Position numbers and translations under genes: made by a program. From an uncultured Clostridia bacterium (GTDB taxonomy: Bacteria; Bacillota; Clostridia; Christensenellales; Borkfalkiaceae), in assembly GCA_934254725.1 (NCBI GenBank), contig CAKQLR010000022.1, positions 1-29,781 of the forward strand: 29,781 nt of DNA. Reading direction: 5' to 3'. The notes under the pieces were generated by a model. That model was given only the letters and a program-made list of their open reading frames with translations. It ran no database searches and was not told where the DNA came from. Of this stretch, positions 6,829 to 15,068 are shown piece by piece (positions within the stretch are counted from its first letter, which is position 1; the number at the start of each line of letters is the position of its first letter).

Positions 6829-8001
6829 TTACGCTTCGGTAATGCCCGTAAGCATACCCTGTCCGCACGGGCGGGAACAGAGTATATCCGCATATTTTAC
6901 AAGCGTAGCGTTGTAAACGGGTTTGCCCGCCGTCTGGTTTAAAATCTTTCCGTCCTGGGTTTCCAGCCACTGCCAGTCGCAAAGCTGATGCAGCGCGAAA
7001 TCGTCGGTATTCAGCAAATACATAGTGCCGTCCGGGCAGAACCTGTCGGATACGACGGGAATGCCGTTGAACGTAATGGTAGAGTAACCGCCCTCGAGGG
7101 TAGTTATATCCACGTTGCGCTTATACTGCGCAAGGTGCGCCTGTAACGCCCTCTTTACCCCGGACGAACAAACAATAAAGTTCACCTTGCTGCCGGTGTT
7201 TTCCTCTATTTCGTCTATGGCTTTCTGAATAACCGTTTCGGAAATACTCCCCACCGAAGATTTCATATACGGAACGAGCCATTTGTTGTTCGCCCTGTCA
7301 AGCCCGTATATGCTGCCCGTGCTCTTGAAAATCGCGCCGAGCCCGGTAATTTCCCTGTTGTACGAATTCTGCACGGTTATAATATCGTCCGCAACTACAG
7401 CGGAAGAAGCGATTGCCGTCCCCGCGAAAGTTACTTTTTTATTCGTTCTGTCGACCGATTTGACAACCCTTTGCGCATACCCGCTTATAACCGAACCGCT
7501 GTGCAGAAAATCCACTACCATACCTTCGAATATATTCTTTACGCTGTCGAAAACCACCGTGCCGTCCGTCTCAACCGAAGCGACCGAAGCAAGCTTACCC
7601 GTGCCGTCGCCGAACAGCATTCTGCCGAAGTTAAACGAAGAGGATTTTATAAGTCCTTCCATTTCGGAATTGAGAAGGTTCACGAAAGCCCCCGCGTTGT
7701 TTTCGGAAGCCCTTACCGCCTTGTCGCTTATTTCAATCGTGCCGTAAAGGTTTTTAAGCGTAAGCACGAATTGCTCGTAGTTATTGCCCTGCGCGTCGGG
7801 AAGTTCTCCCGTTTCCGTGCCCGCGCCGATACCGCCGTTAATGCCGTACCTCGCAAGTTTTCTTACTTCCTTGCCCCAGACGTCCTCGGTCGTCTGCCTG
7901 ATGCGTGCGAGCAAAGGGTTTACCTGAGTGTTGAGCTGATCGGCAACCACGCCGAGATATAAACTTTTCAGCGCCTTATCCGCGCTGTTCATTGTTACCA
8001 T
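6829..8001 (-). CDS. Phage major capsid (coat) protein
   Basis: A 390-residue protein of the phage coat class found in Firmicute prophages. The N-terminal region carries NTQVNPLLARIRQTTEDVWG and a glycine-rich turn (GINGGIGAGTETGELPDAQG), followed by the long helix region with NLYGTIEISDKAVRASENN. The C-terminal half has VNFIVCSSGVKRALQAHLAQ and GGYSTITFNGIPVVSDRFCP, as in HK97-fold coats. No protease gene or N-terminal delta-domain is apparent, which fits assembly on a separate scaffold as in P22. An ideal Shine-Dalgarno (CGGAGG, 5 nt before ATG) suggests high expression. It is intact, with no frameshift. Confidence 0.88.
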   Translation of the reverse strand: MVTMNSADKALKSLYLGVVADQLNTQVNPLLARIRQTTEDVWGKEVRKLARYGINGGIGAGTETGELPDAQGNNYEQFVLTLKNLYGTIEISDKAVRASENNAGAFVNLLNSEMEGLIKSSSFNFGRMLFGDGTGKLASVASVETDGTVVFDSVKNIFEGMVVDFLHSGSVISGYAQRVVKSVDRTNKKVTFAGTAIASSAVVADDIITVQNSYNREITGLGAIFKSTGSIYGLDRANNKWLVPYMKSSVGSISETVIQKAIDEIEENTGSKVNFIVCSSGVKRALQAHLAQYKRNVDITTLEGGYSTITFNGIPVVSDRFCPDGTMYLLNTDDFALHQLCDWQWLETQDGKILNQTAGKPVYNATLVKYADILCSRPCGQGMLTGITEA

Positions 8002-8023
8002 AATTTCCTCCGGAATAATAAAA

Positions 8024-8500
8024 TTATTTTAAATTTTTTATAAAGAATTCGCTTGCAAGCTTGCCTGCCTCCGAAACGGTTTTCGGTTTTGCGGGCGGCA
8101 TGGCGGGAGCAACGCCGTTTATGCGTTTTTTCAAAGCCTTTTTATTTTCGGAAACGCGCATAAGATACTCCTTCACTATTTCCTCCGAAACGGCTTTGTT
8201 CTCCCTCGCCTTTTTAATCAGGACCTCTTCGGAATCGTTCTCTCTTTTCAGTCTTTCAACGTCCTCTCTTAGGCTTTTTACGTACTGACGGGTAAACCCG
8301 CCTTTGCGAAAATCTCCCGATTCAATAACGCCTTTAATAGTCTTTTCCGCGTCCGCCTCCGGGAACTGTTTTAAAAATTCCTCGAAATCCGTCGCCTCTG
8401 ACAGACCTTCGACGCTCTCCGTAATTTCGGCGTTTCCGCCCGCTGCGTCGTTTTTTCCTGGGTCAAGCTCGTCTTTTCCGTTTACAAGAATTTGTTCCAT
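8024..8500 (-). CDS. Capsid scaffolding protein
   Basis: A 158-residue, highly charged protein located between portal and coat genes, the canonical scaffold position. Residues 1-45 are acidic (NGKDELDPGKND, ATDFEEFLKQFPEADAEK), the middle is a coiled coil (about 70-125: VKSLREDVERLKRENDSEEV), and the C-terminus is basic (KLASEFFIKNLK). Such a tail in P22-type scaffolds docks on the inside of the coat shell. It starts at an ATG behind TTGGAGG. No protease domain is fused, so the scaffold is probably released rather than digested, consistent with a P22-style pathway. Confidence 0.82.
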   Translation of the reverse strand: MEQILVNGKDELDPGKNDAAGGNAEITESVEGLSEATDFEEFLKQFPEADAEKTIKGVIESGDFRKGGFTRQYVKSLREDVERLKRENDSEEVLIKKARENKAVSEEIVKEYLMRVSENKKALKKRINGVAPAMPPAKPKTVSEAGKLASEFFIKNLK

Positions 8501-8551
8501 TTAATTTCCTCCAAATAATAAAAAGCTTTGTTTTTGCGCAATATACGCGGT

Positions 8552-10408
8552 TTATTCGCTCCGTTGTGGTTCGTCCGCGTTATCGGGAACGCTCGAAAGC
8601 AGGCTTTCATGCTCGGCAATGTGCCTTAAAATATTTTCTTTTATCCTGTCGCCGTTCCCGCATTTTACGTACTCCCGCCCGACGAGGAAGCGAATATGCT
8701 CGTCTATGTGAATTCGATGGTCGTCGTAAACTTCGGCTTTAAGCTCCTCTTTGTCGGCGTTTACGTTTTCCTCCTGCGCGCGCTTTACGTTAAGCGCTTT
8801 AAGCGAAACCGCGCCGCCCACGTTGGAGAAGCCTAGAAGCTGCAAAAGCTTATTCCTCACGTTTTCGTCTATCGTGCCGTCCGCGTTGTTTAAAAGTCCG
8901 CTTTTAACAAGGTCGAATATACTGCTTCTGCGCTGTGAGGGCGAGAAGCTTAGTTCGTTTTCCGTTTCAAAAACGACGTCGTCACTCGTGAAGTCGCTCT
9001 TTGAAAAATAAACGATTTCGGCTTTTCCCCCTTCGCCCGCCACGCGCATAAGTCGCGGCATAACCGTAAATTGACGGAACAATCGGATTAAATGCCTGCC
9101 CGTTTCCCTGACGGCACGCCTGATATTTTCCGCAGAGACGAGTAAACGGTCGTCCTCCTGTTCCAGCAGCAACTGAAGCCCCGTAGCGCTCGTCACCCCG
9201 AGCGAGGACTTGTAATTTTTCGATACCTCGTTGACGCCGCCGAGCGTCGAAAACTCTTCGAGCAGCTTTTCTTCTTCCTTTTCGAAATCGGACGGCAGCG
9301 ACTCGGCTTCCATCATTTCAGGCGGTCTTGCGCCCTGCCTGTAAACTATCACTTTGCCCGGCTGAATGCCTTCCTCTATAAGCGCGTCCACGTCGGCGGA
9401 GCCGTCCTCCACGGTAAGAACGCCCATGGAAATTCTGTTGAGAAATTCCGTCTTTCTGTTCTTGACCGCATTGTACGCCCTCTGCACGGGAATAAGTCTT
9501 TCCACCACGCCCGAGCCAAAAAAGCACCCGGGCAAACCGTTTGACGTCTGTTTGATAAACGGGTACGTCCTTTTGCCCTCGCCGCCGTTCTCGTAAGGAA
9601 ACTCTTCTACGGCGAGAAGCTCACCGCCCGCAACGGTAACTATTCTGCCGCGCGGGTATTTATCCGACGGCTTTTCATATCTTTCTATGAGCGTTACCTG
9701 ACCTCTCTCAACCGTTTTTTCGGGAGCGGAAGCGGCGAATAATGAAGTCTCTTCACAAACGTTAACCCCGTAAATCTCATAAATTCGGCTTGTTTTTACA
9801 ATTCTCGCCCTTATGATACTGTCGCAGTCCTCCACGTTTTCTCTTGAAAGCGAGTCGGGAAAAATCTCGAAAGGCGATACCACCGAAACGTAAGTATCCC
9901 CCTCGCACACGGGCTTGCCGTTCTCGTCGAAACCTACTTCAAGCCCCGCGTCGGGGTTCCAGCCGACCTCGTAAAACACCGTGCCGACGGCTTCGCTGAA
10001 CGCCGTTGCGGAAGAAATAATTTTGTCCGCGTCAAGCCTCGAACAGGTCGCGTTAAGAATTTTGGAAGTAAGCTCCGCGGTTTTCAGGTCGGCGTTGTCG
10101 TCGGTCGCGGAGCGCACGGACATAACGGGGCGTATCTTTGCAAGCTTGCAAAGCCTTGCGTCGTACACGGGCAGAATGTGGTTGAACACGTTTCTGCTCT
10201 GCCAGTAAAAGGACGGCTGTTCTTCGCCCACGTCACCGGCGGAAGTGATGCCCGTAAACTGCTTGCCGGACAGAAAGTTCAGGTTAAGCCTCCATTTGTT
10301 TTCAAGCTCCCTGCGTGCGGCGCGCCTGTTTTCGTAGTCCTCGCGCACCTCTTCGGCAAGCTTTCGTCTTTCAGCCTCCTCGGCCTTTTTGAAAAGTTTT
10401 TCGTCCAT
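8552..10408 (-). CDS. P22-type portal protein
   Basis: A 618-residue protein matching the large podovirus portal family. It has a charged N-terminal helix, the conserved QSRNVFNHILPVYDARLCKL region near residue 90, IRPVMSVRSATDDNADLKTA, the YVSVVSPFEIFPDSLSRENV wing segment near 175-195, and the channel-region helix SGVVERLIPVQRAYNAVKNR around 300-320. A C-terminal charged helical stretch with HIDEHIRFLV and HIAEHESLLS recalls the portal barrel. The portal forms the dodecameric vertex through which TerL pumps DNA. CAGGAG precedes the ATG. The length is normal for the P22-like group and the gene is uninterrupted. It lies 15 bp after the TerS-like gene and 51 bp before the scaffold. Confidence 0.88.
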   Translation of the reverse strand: MDEKLFKKAEEAERRKLAEEVREDYENRRAARRELENKWRLNLNFLSGKQFTGITSAGDVGEEQPSFYWQSRNVFNHILPVYDARLCKLAKIRPVMSVRSATDDNADLKTAELTSKILNATCSRLDADKIISSATAFSEAVGTVFYEVGWNPDAGLEVGFDENGKPVCEGDTYVSVVSPFEIFPDSLSRENVEDCDSIIRARIVKTSRIYEIYGVNVCEETSLFAASAPEKTVERGQVTLIERYEKPSDKYPRGRIVTVAGGELLAVEEFPYENGGEGKRTYPFIKQTSNGLPGCFFGSGVVERLIPVQRAYNAVKNRKTEFLNRISMGVLTVEDGSADVDALIEEGIQPGKVIVYRQGARPPEMMEAESLPSDFEKEEEKLLEEFSTLGGVNEVSKNYKSSLGVTSATGLQLLLEQEDDRLLVSAENIRRAVRETGRHLIRLFRQFTVMPRLMRVAGEGGKAEIVYFSKSDFTSDDVVFETENELSFSPSQRRSSIFDLVKSGLLNNADGTIDENVRNKLLQLLGFSNVGGAVSLKALNVKRAQEENVNADKEELKAEVYDDHRIHIDEHIRFLVGREYVKCGNGDRIKENILRHIAEHESLLSSVPDNADEPQRSE

Positions 10409-10423
10409 TGAATAACACTCCTG

Positions 10424-10702
10424 TCAGGTTTTCTTACCGATGTTTTTAAGCTCTTTTATAAGTCTTTCCTTCTCTTTTTTAAGCTGTTCGTCGGTCATAT
10501 CGGAAACGGAAATTTCCGGTTCCTCGATAATCATCTTAGCGGCGGAAACGTCGGGCGGCACGTTTTTAACGGCGATGCGGCGTTTAAGCAACACCATTTC
10601 ACCGTCTTTATCGGCGTACTCTTCCACCGTTTCGGTCGCGTCGTAGCCCGTAGCGCGAAGAAGAAGGGCGTCACGGGCAAGTTGTTTTCTTGTCTTTTTC
10701 AT
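10424..10702 (-). CDS. Small protein resembling the C-terminal part of phage small terminase proteins
   Basis: A 92-residue, highly charged protein. Residues 8-60 (ARDALLLRATGYDATETVEE and VPPDVSAAKMIIEE) resemble the segment after the DNA-binding helices in many Firmicute phage terminase small subunits, where a xALGYxxxE stretch is followed by a basic strand and PPDxxAxxFxL. No helix-turn-helix is present ahead of it. The C-terminus is a coiled coil (QLKKEKERLIKELKNIGKKT). The ATG overlaps the TerL stop (ATGA) and no strong ribosome site is seen, so translation is likely coupled. The order TerL then TerS-like is unusual. It may be a reduced packaging cofactor; confidence in function is limited. 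Confidence 0.5.
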   Translation of the reverse strand: MKKTRKQLARDALLLRATGYDATETVEEYADKDGEMVLLKRRIAVKNVPPDVSAAKMIIEEPEISVSDMTDEQLKKEKERLIKELKNIGKKT

Positions 10703-12177
10703 ATATTGAATGCGGCTCTGCGCTCTCTTTCTATTTTCCGCGCGAGCCTTTCCTTGTCCTTCTGAATTTCCGTCGGGACGGGAAGAGGAGGCGCAAACTG
10801 CCGTTTGCTCATAATATAGTACCTGAGCTCGTCAAGGGCGTGGTCGTCTTTCTTTATCGGCACGTCGTCATCGCCCCACCAGTAGCTTTTCAGCTCCCTT
10901 ATAAGGTTGGTACACGTCTTGAAAATAAACAGCTTTTTTTCCGATAACGCTTGTTTTACGCGACTTATCCCCGCAAACAAGTCCTTGTTTACGTTGGTAT
11001 TCACAAGTATGCCCTGATCGAAAAACAAGTCCGAAACGGAGCGCGGAGAGGCGAGCGTTTTCTGATTCGCCGCGGAATCTATAAGCGCTCGCAAACGCCC
11101 CTTTCCGTCCGTATGCCACCCGAGCGAGGCGGAAATTTCCTTAATTCTGTCCGCATGCCAGTCAACCGTTTTACCCGCGGCGTAATGTTCCGCAACCACG
11201 TAAACGTTGCCGTCGTAATCGGTGCAGTACCAGTGGCAGGAAAGCGGGTTGTTTAGCCCCGGGTCTATGGAAAGCGTATCCTGCCAATCGAACGGAACGG
11301 AGAACGGTTCTATAATGCAGTCCTCTGTAAATTCCGTATAAACAAGCCCTTCTGCGGAATGAAACCTGCCGTACCTGCGGCTTTCGAGTTCGTCCTGCGG
11401 GAGCGAGGCGGTGAGCATTTCTATTTCTCTTTCGGGAAGATACGGGTTGTCCTTCCACTCCATAAACTCGCACCAGATTTTTTCGCCGTCCGCTTTCAGG
11501 TACAAATCGGTATAGGCGAAGGTAAGACCTTTGAGCGGGGTCATCGTACCGAAAATATCCCCTCGTTTATCAAGAACCCTCATCCGGCATTCGTCGTAAA
11601 TCTCTTTCGGCGGCTCCTCGTCGAACCAAACGAAATCAAGCGAAGAACCCTGAAATTTCTCCCTGCCCTGATCGCACGATTTAAACCCGATGACTGAAAT
11701 TCCGCCGAAAACGTTTTTAACGCGTATCTGGTCGATAACGCCGTTTTCGGGAAACTCTTTTCTGCCGGAAATCATCGTGATATCCGCAATTTTGCTTTTA
11801 TCGAGGTAGTGAAGAATTTTCTTTTGGGCAACGTCCCTCTGCACCTGAGAGGACGGCGAAACCACCCAGCCGAAAACGTCCTTTTTGTTTTGCCTGTACG
11901 GGTGAATGCCGAGGGCGATGTAAAGGCACTCCACCGCCCCGCACTCCGTTTTGCCGCTGCGGTTACCGCCGAAAACCCATCTGTTGCGGCACTTGCTTTT
12001 GTGAAACGCAAGCTGTTTTTTGTGAACCTTTTTCCCCGCGTTATACGTTGCGAGGGCATTGCTCAGCCGCCTTTCCTGCTCCTTTTCTATCTCGATTATT
12101 CTGTTTATCACGTCCGCGTCGGAGCTTCCCCCGTCGGGGTAAAGCATCGGCGTTACGGTATAAAATTTTTTTATCAC
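10699..12177 (-). CDS. terL: Terminase large subunit (packaging ATPase/nuclease)
   Basis: A 492-residue TerL that powers DNA entry through the portal and cuts the DNA. The ATPase domain has Walker A GGNRSGKT (about 70-77), Walker B LDFVWFDEEPP (about 181-191) and coupling motif GTMTPLKG. The RNase H-like nuclease domain keeps its acidic triad: SIDPG (D near 305), ALIDSAANQ (D near 367) and KKDDHALDELRY (D near 444-449). All catalytic residues are present and the frame is intact, so it may be functional. The GTG at 12177 is preferred, behind AAGGAG at 11-nt spacing; a TTG three codons upstream sits too close to that site. It is the first gene of the cassette. Confidence 0.93.
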   Translation of the reverse strand: MIKKFYTVTPMLYPDGGSSDADVINRIIEIEKEQERRLSNALATYNAGKKVHKKQLAFHKSKCRNRWVFGGNRSGKTECGAVECLYIALGIHPYRQNKKDVFGWVVSPSSQVQRDVAQKKILHYLDKSKIADITMISGRKEFPENGVIDQIRVKNVFGGISVIGFKSCDQGREKFQGSSLDFVWFDEEPPKEIYDECRMRVLDKRGDIFGTMTPLKGLTFAYTDLYLKADGEKIWCEFMEWKDNPYLPEREIEMLTASLPQDELESRRYGRFHSAEGLVYTEFTEDCIIEPFSVPFDWQDTLSIDPGLNNPLSCHWYCTDYDGNVYVVAEHYAAGKTVDWHADRIKEISASLGWHTDGKGRLRALIDSAANQKTLASPRSVSDLFFDQGILVNTNVNKDLFAGISRVKQALSEKKLFIFKTCTNLIRELKSYWWGDDDVPIKKDDHALDELRYYIMSKRQFAPPLPVPTEIQKDKERLARKIERERRAAFNI

Positions 12178-12447
12178 GAAAATCAAATCTCCTTGTGTTA
12201 CGACGAAACGAACGCCCCGAATAACTGTAAATCCAACGTCGCAACGGCGAGCGAAATACTACAATTTCCTTCCGACGGATTTTTCCGAAAAACTTTCGGA
12301 TTGCCTCCTCGCCCAACATATTACCATACTTTTTTACGGCAAAAACATTACACGCCAACTTTTTTAAAGTCGTGCAAAAACTTAAAAAACCGCCTTTATC
12401 GCGGATTATCCCGCAAAAACGCAAAATAAAACAAACCTTTGCAACGC
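12178..12447. other. Divergent intergenic region between the capsid cassette and panT
   Basis: This AT-rich region should hold the cassette promoter on the minus strand, but I find no strong one. A weak extended -10 candidate (TGGTAATAT, about 12316-12324) lacks a good -35. A small hairpin (CCGAAA/TTTCGG, 12286-12300) and the recurring motif (12390-12410) are present. No regulator gene, repressor or small-terminase gene is found here, so the cassette apparently begins with TerL. Confidence 0.45.
12390..12410 (-). repeat. Copy of the recurring intergenic motif
   Basis: On the minus strand it reads GATAATCCGCGATAAAGG plus CGG, followed by TTTTTT. Here CCGC/GCGG can pair around the GATAAA loop, which with the T-run would make a weak leftward terminator. 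It is the copy closest to the one at 27226-27246. Confidence 0.6.
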
Positions 12448-12476
12448 TTGATTTTTCCTTTCCTCTGTGTTATAAT
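12448..12476 (+). promoter_or_regulatory. Sigma-A promoter of panT-coaX
   Basis: TTGATT (12448-12453), a 17-nt spacer and a perfect TATAAT (12471-12476). A leader of about 75 nt separates it from the panT start codon; no known riboswitch fold is recognised in the leader. Confidence 0.8.
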
Positions 12477-12558
12477 AAAAATCGGTTTTAATAACAGATA
12501 TTGCATAGGTGAGGGTATAATTTCGCTCGCCGAGGGCAAATTTGATTGGAGGAACAAA

Positions 12559-13155
12559 ATGGAAAAACAGAACAAAAGCTTTTTTACGGCGAGGAATATA
12601 ACCGCGCTTGCGGTGTTGCTCGCCCTTGTAATCGTGCTGCAGATTTTCGCTTCGGGCATAAAAATAGGCGCGGTGACAATATCCCTCACGCTCGTGCCGA
12701 TAGTTGTGGGAGCGATGGTTTTGGGTCCGCTTGCGGGCGCTTTTCTGGGCTTTGCATTCGGGCTTGTAACGCTTATCGCGGGGATAACCGGCGCAGACCC
12801 TTTCACCTACGTGCTTTTTACCGATCACCCGTTGCTTACTGCCGCCACCTGCCTTGTTAAAGGAACTGCCTCAGGCTTCGTTTCGGGCTTGGTTTTCAAA
12901 GCGATAACCAACAAAAAGGTATCGACGTTCGTAGCGGCAGCGGTCGCGCCCGTGGTCAACACGTCCTTATTTATATTGGGCGCGCTGTTTATGAGCGACA
13001 CCCTTTCTGCTAATTTCGTAGCGGACGGGCAATCGGTTTTCTACTTTTTGGTTATCGGGTGCGCGGGGGTAAACTTCCTTACGGAGCTTAGCATAAACCT
13101 TATACTTGCGCCGTCGGTATTTACCGTTTACAGACTTGTAGAAAACAAATTTTAA
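12559..13155 (+). CDS. panT: ECF transporter substrate-binding (S) component, probable pantothenate transporter PanT
   Basis: A 198-residue membrane protein with six hydrophobic segments and the S-component opening ARNITALAVLLALVIVLQIF, followed by the GAVTISLTLVPIVVGAMVLG and LGFAFGLVTLIAGITGADPF segments. S-components capture a vitamin outside the cell and use the shared EcfA-EcfT energising module, which is encoded elsewhere. The next gene, 21 bp downstream, is pantothenate kinase, which makes pantothenate (vitamin B5) the likely substrate. Without that neighbour, another vitamin S-component such as riboflavin or folate would be possible. TTGGAGG lies 6 nt before the chosen ATG; the frame is open further upstream, but that stretch contains the promoter. 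Confidence 0.75.
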   Translation: MEKQNKSFFTARNITALAVLLALVIVLQIFASGIKIGAVTISLTLVPIVVGAMVLGPLAGAFLGFAFGLVTLIAGITGADPFTYVLFTDHPLLTAATCLVKGTASGFVSGLVFKAITNKKVSTFVAAAVAPVVNTSLFILGALFMSDTLSANFVADGQSVFYFLVIGCAGVNFLTELSINLILAPSVFTVYRLVENKF

Positions 13156-13176
13156 ACTAAAACGGAGAACGGAACA

Positions 13177-13953
13177 ATGATTCTTGTAATAGACGTAGGG
13201 AACACCAACATAAAATACGGGGTGTTTGACGGAAACGAACTTAAAGCAAGCTTCCGCGTTACCTCTGCGGCGAAGAAAACCGCCGACGAGTACGGCGCGA
13301 TACTTTTAAACTTGCTTTCGAGCAAGGGAATTTCCACCGCGGACATAGGCGGAATAATCCTCTCCTCCGTAATCCCCGCGCTCAACTACACCATTTGCCA
13401 TATGTGCGAATACTTCTTCGGCATAAAGCCCCTGGAAGTAGGCCCCGGCATAAAAACGGGGTTAAACCTGCGGGTTGAAAACTCCAAGGAAGTAGGCGCG
13501 GACAGAATCGTAAACAGCGTGGCGGCGTACAAAAAGTACGGCGGCCCGTGCATCGTTATAGACTTCGGCACGGCGACGACTTTCAACGTTATCACCGAGG
13601 ACGCAAAACTTATAGGCGGTGTGATAGCGCCCGGAATTAAAGCCTCGCTCGATTCCCTTGTGAACGGCACGGCTAAACTGCCCGACGTGGAATTGGAATT
13701 CCCCGGCAAAGTCGTATGCACGGACACCGTTACCAACATGCAGGCAGGTCTTTTGTACGGCTTCGCGGGGCTGGTGGAACGCATCGTGGGAATGATGAAG
13801 GAAGAAACTTCCCGCCAGGACACCAAGGTAATAGCTACCGGCGGGCTTGGGGAGTTTATCTCCAAAGAAACCCCGTGCATTGATATCGTGGACAGAACGC
13901 TAACCCTCGAGGGGCTAAAAATGCTGTACGATATGAACGCGAAAAAACAGTAA
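13177..13953 (+). CDS. coaX: Type III pantothenate kinase
   Basis: A 258-residue CoaX, which phosphorylates pantothenate in the first committed step of coenzyme A synthesis. It belongs to the ASKHA fold and needs a monovalent cation. It carries phosphate-1 motif DVGNTNIKYG (6-15), the GADRIVN segment (about 109-115), IDFGTATTFNV (about 128-138) and GGVIAPGI (about 148-155). The length is the family norm. CGGAG precedes the ATG. It is the second gene of the panT-coaX operon, pairing vitamin uptake with trapping by phosphorylation, and is followed 21 bp later by an intrinsic terminator. Confidence 0.95.
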   Translation: MILVIDVGNTNIKYGVFDGNELKASFRVTSAAKKTADEYGAILLNLLSSKGISTADIGGIILSSVIPALNYTICHMCEYFFGIKPLEVGPGIKTGLNLRVENSKEVGADRIVNSVAAYKKYGGPCIVIDFGTATTFNVITEDAKLIGGVIAPGIKASLDSLVNGTAKLPDVELEFPGKVVCTDTVTNMQAGLLYGFAGLVERIVGMMKEETSRQDTKVIATGGLGEFISKETPCIDIVDRTLTLEGLKMLYDMNAKKQ

Positions 13954-13974
13954 TACGGAGAAATTTAAATTTAT

Positions 13975-14007
13975 GCCGATGAATTTTTAAAGTTCGTCGG
14001 CTTTTTT
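13975..14007 (+). terminator. Intrinsic terminator of panT-coaX
   Basis: A 9-bp stem, GCCGATGAA (13975-13983) with TTCGTCGGC (13993-14001), contains one T-G pair and is followed by six Ts. Confidence 0.85.
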
Positions 14008-14095
14008 GTTTTCTCTTTGTGTTTAGCGGGACGTTTGTCGGGGCGGACTTGTCATTCTTCTCGGCTGTTATTGCGTCGTTTTGAGCCGTGCGGGG

Positions 14096-14125
14096 TTGCC
14101 TAAATTTCCTTTTCGACAATATAAT
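14096..14125 (+). promoter_or_regulatory. Candidate promoter of the 14188 gene
   Basis: TTGCCT (14096-14101), an 18-nt spacer and TATAAT (14120-14125). A second TATAAT at 14171-14176 lies just 11 nt before the ATG without a clear -35. If used, it would give a leader of about 5 nt. Confidence 0.5.
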
Positions 14126-14187
14126 ATAAATAACTTCAAAACGAGCATTTTTTACCGTGGCGGAATATTGTATAATCTTCCTGTCTT

Positions 14188-14997
14188 ATGAAATCGGTTT
14201 TGTTTAAAAAAGCGGTACTCGCTTTGACAATATTATATTTTTTAACGGGCGCGTTCGTTTTTCCGCCGCCGCTCGGCGCGCAAGCCGAAAACGTTTACGC
14301 CCTTACCGTGAGCGAGGCAACCGAGCTTCTATCTTCCGACCTGCCCGTATACGCGAGGGTAAACGGCAAGAAAGTTGACTTCTTTTCGGACGTCGGCATA
14401 AAGGAAAAGATTTTCACGCTGCCCGATACCTACTATCTTTCGGTAAAGGAGATTGTCGGCGAAACCTGCCGCGCCGTGTACTGCTACGAGGATTACGATT
14501 ACGCGCGCGGCGTTTACGGCTACGTTAAATGTTCGGACGTTCTGCTGCAAACCGAACCGCCGAGGGGCAAAAGCTTCCCCAACGTATTCCCGAAAAAGGA
14601 GGGCAGCGGCACGTTTTACAAGAACGCGGAATTTACGAAGTACTATTCCGCAAGCGAAACCGAGGGGCTTAGCGACCCGTTCTTCTACGGCTACTACACG
14701 CGAACGCAGGGCGAGAGATACTGCTACGTTTTGTGCGGCGGGAAATTCGGGTACTACTCGGCGGAGGTTTTCGAGGAGATCGTCATACCTCCCCACTCCG
14801 ACCCGATGCCTATAGAAAGAACGCTCGAGCCTGCAGTAGAAAGCGACGAGCCGGATAAAGGCGGGTTCTTTTCTTCCGACGCGAGCAAGGTCATTTTAAT
14901 ATCCGCGCTGTGCGTTATAGCGGTTACCGCCATGTACGTTATCTTCCTGCCGAAAAACAGACAAAAGCACAACGCCTACACCGAGGACAACGAATAA
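14188..14997 (+). CDS. Secreted, C-terminally membrane-anchored protein with SH3-like repeats, unknown function
   Basis: A 269-residue protein with an N-terminal signal or anchor (KKAVLALTILYFLTGAFVF, then AQA as a possible cleavage site). Its extracytoplasmic part is rich in Tyr and Cys (YYLSVKEIVGETCRAVYCYE, YDYARGVYGYVKCSDVLL), in the style of bacterial SH3-like modules. A C-terminal membrane helix (VILISALCVIAVTAMYVIFL, about 237-256) is followed by a positive tail. No Shine-Dalgarno site precedes the ATG, and TATAAT lies 11 nt upstream. The architecture (N-terminal hydrophobic segment, beta-rich ectodomain, C-terminal helix with Lys/Arg tail) repeats in the 16287 gene, so both may serve the cell envelope. 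The family is not recognised. Confidence 0.6.
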   Translation: MKSVLFKKAVLALTILYFLTGAFVFPPPLGAQAENVYALTVSEATELLSSDLPVYARVNGKKVDFFSDVGIKEKIFTLPDTYYLSVKEIVGETCRAVYCYEDYDYARGVYGYVKCSDVLLQTEPPRGKSFPNVFPKKEGSGTFYKNAEFTKYYSASETEGLSDPFFYGYYTRTQGERYCYVLCGGKFGYYSAEVFEEIVIPPHSDPMPIERTLEPAVESDEPDKGGFFSSDASKVILISALCVIAVTAMYVIFLPKNRQKHNAYTEDNE

Positions 14998-15037
14998 TTT
15001 TACGCCGTTACTCTGCCTTTACGACTTAAAAAACGGT

Positions 15038-15058
15038 GATAATGCGCGATTTACACGG
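15038..15058 (+). repeat. Copy of the recurring intergenic motif
   Basis: It reads GATAATGCGCGATTTACA plus CGG, with TTTTT directly after. It lies 41 nt downstream of the 14188 gene's stop codon on the same strand, and is placed like the copies behind other genes. Confidence 0.5.
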
Positions 15059-15068
15059 TTTTTAGTTT

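Noticed and set aside
12041..12424. Minus-strand frame upstream of and overlapping TerL, considered as a missing small terminase
   Set aside because: Arginine-rich out-of-frame reading of terL with no helix-turn-helix and no properly placed ribosome site.
12477..12558. Riboswitch in the panT leader
   Set aside because: The leader is only about 80 nt and shows no conserved riboswitch core that I recognise.
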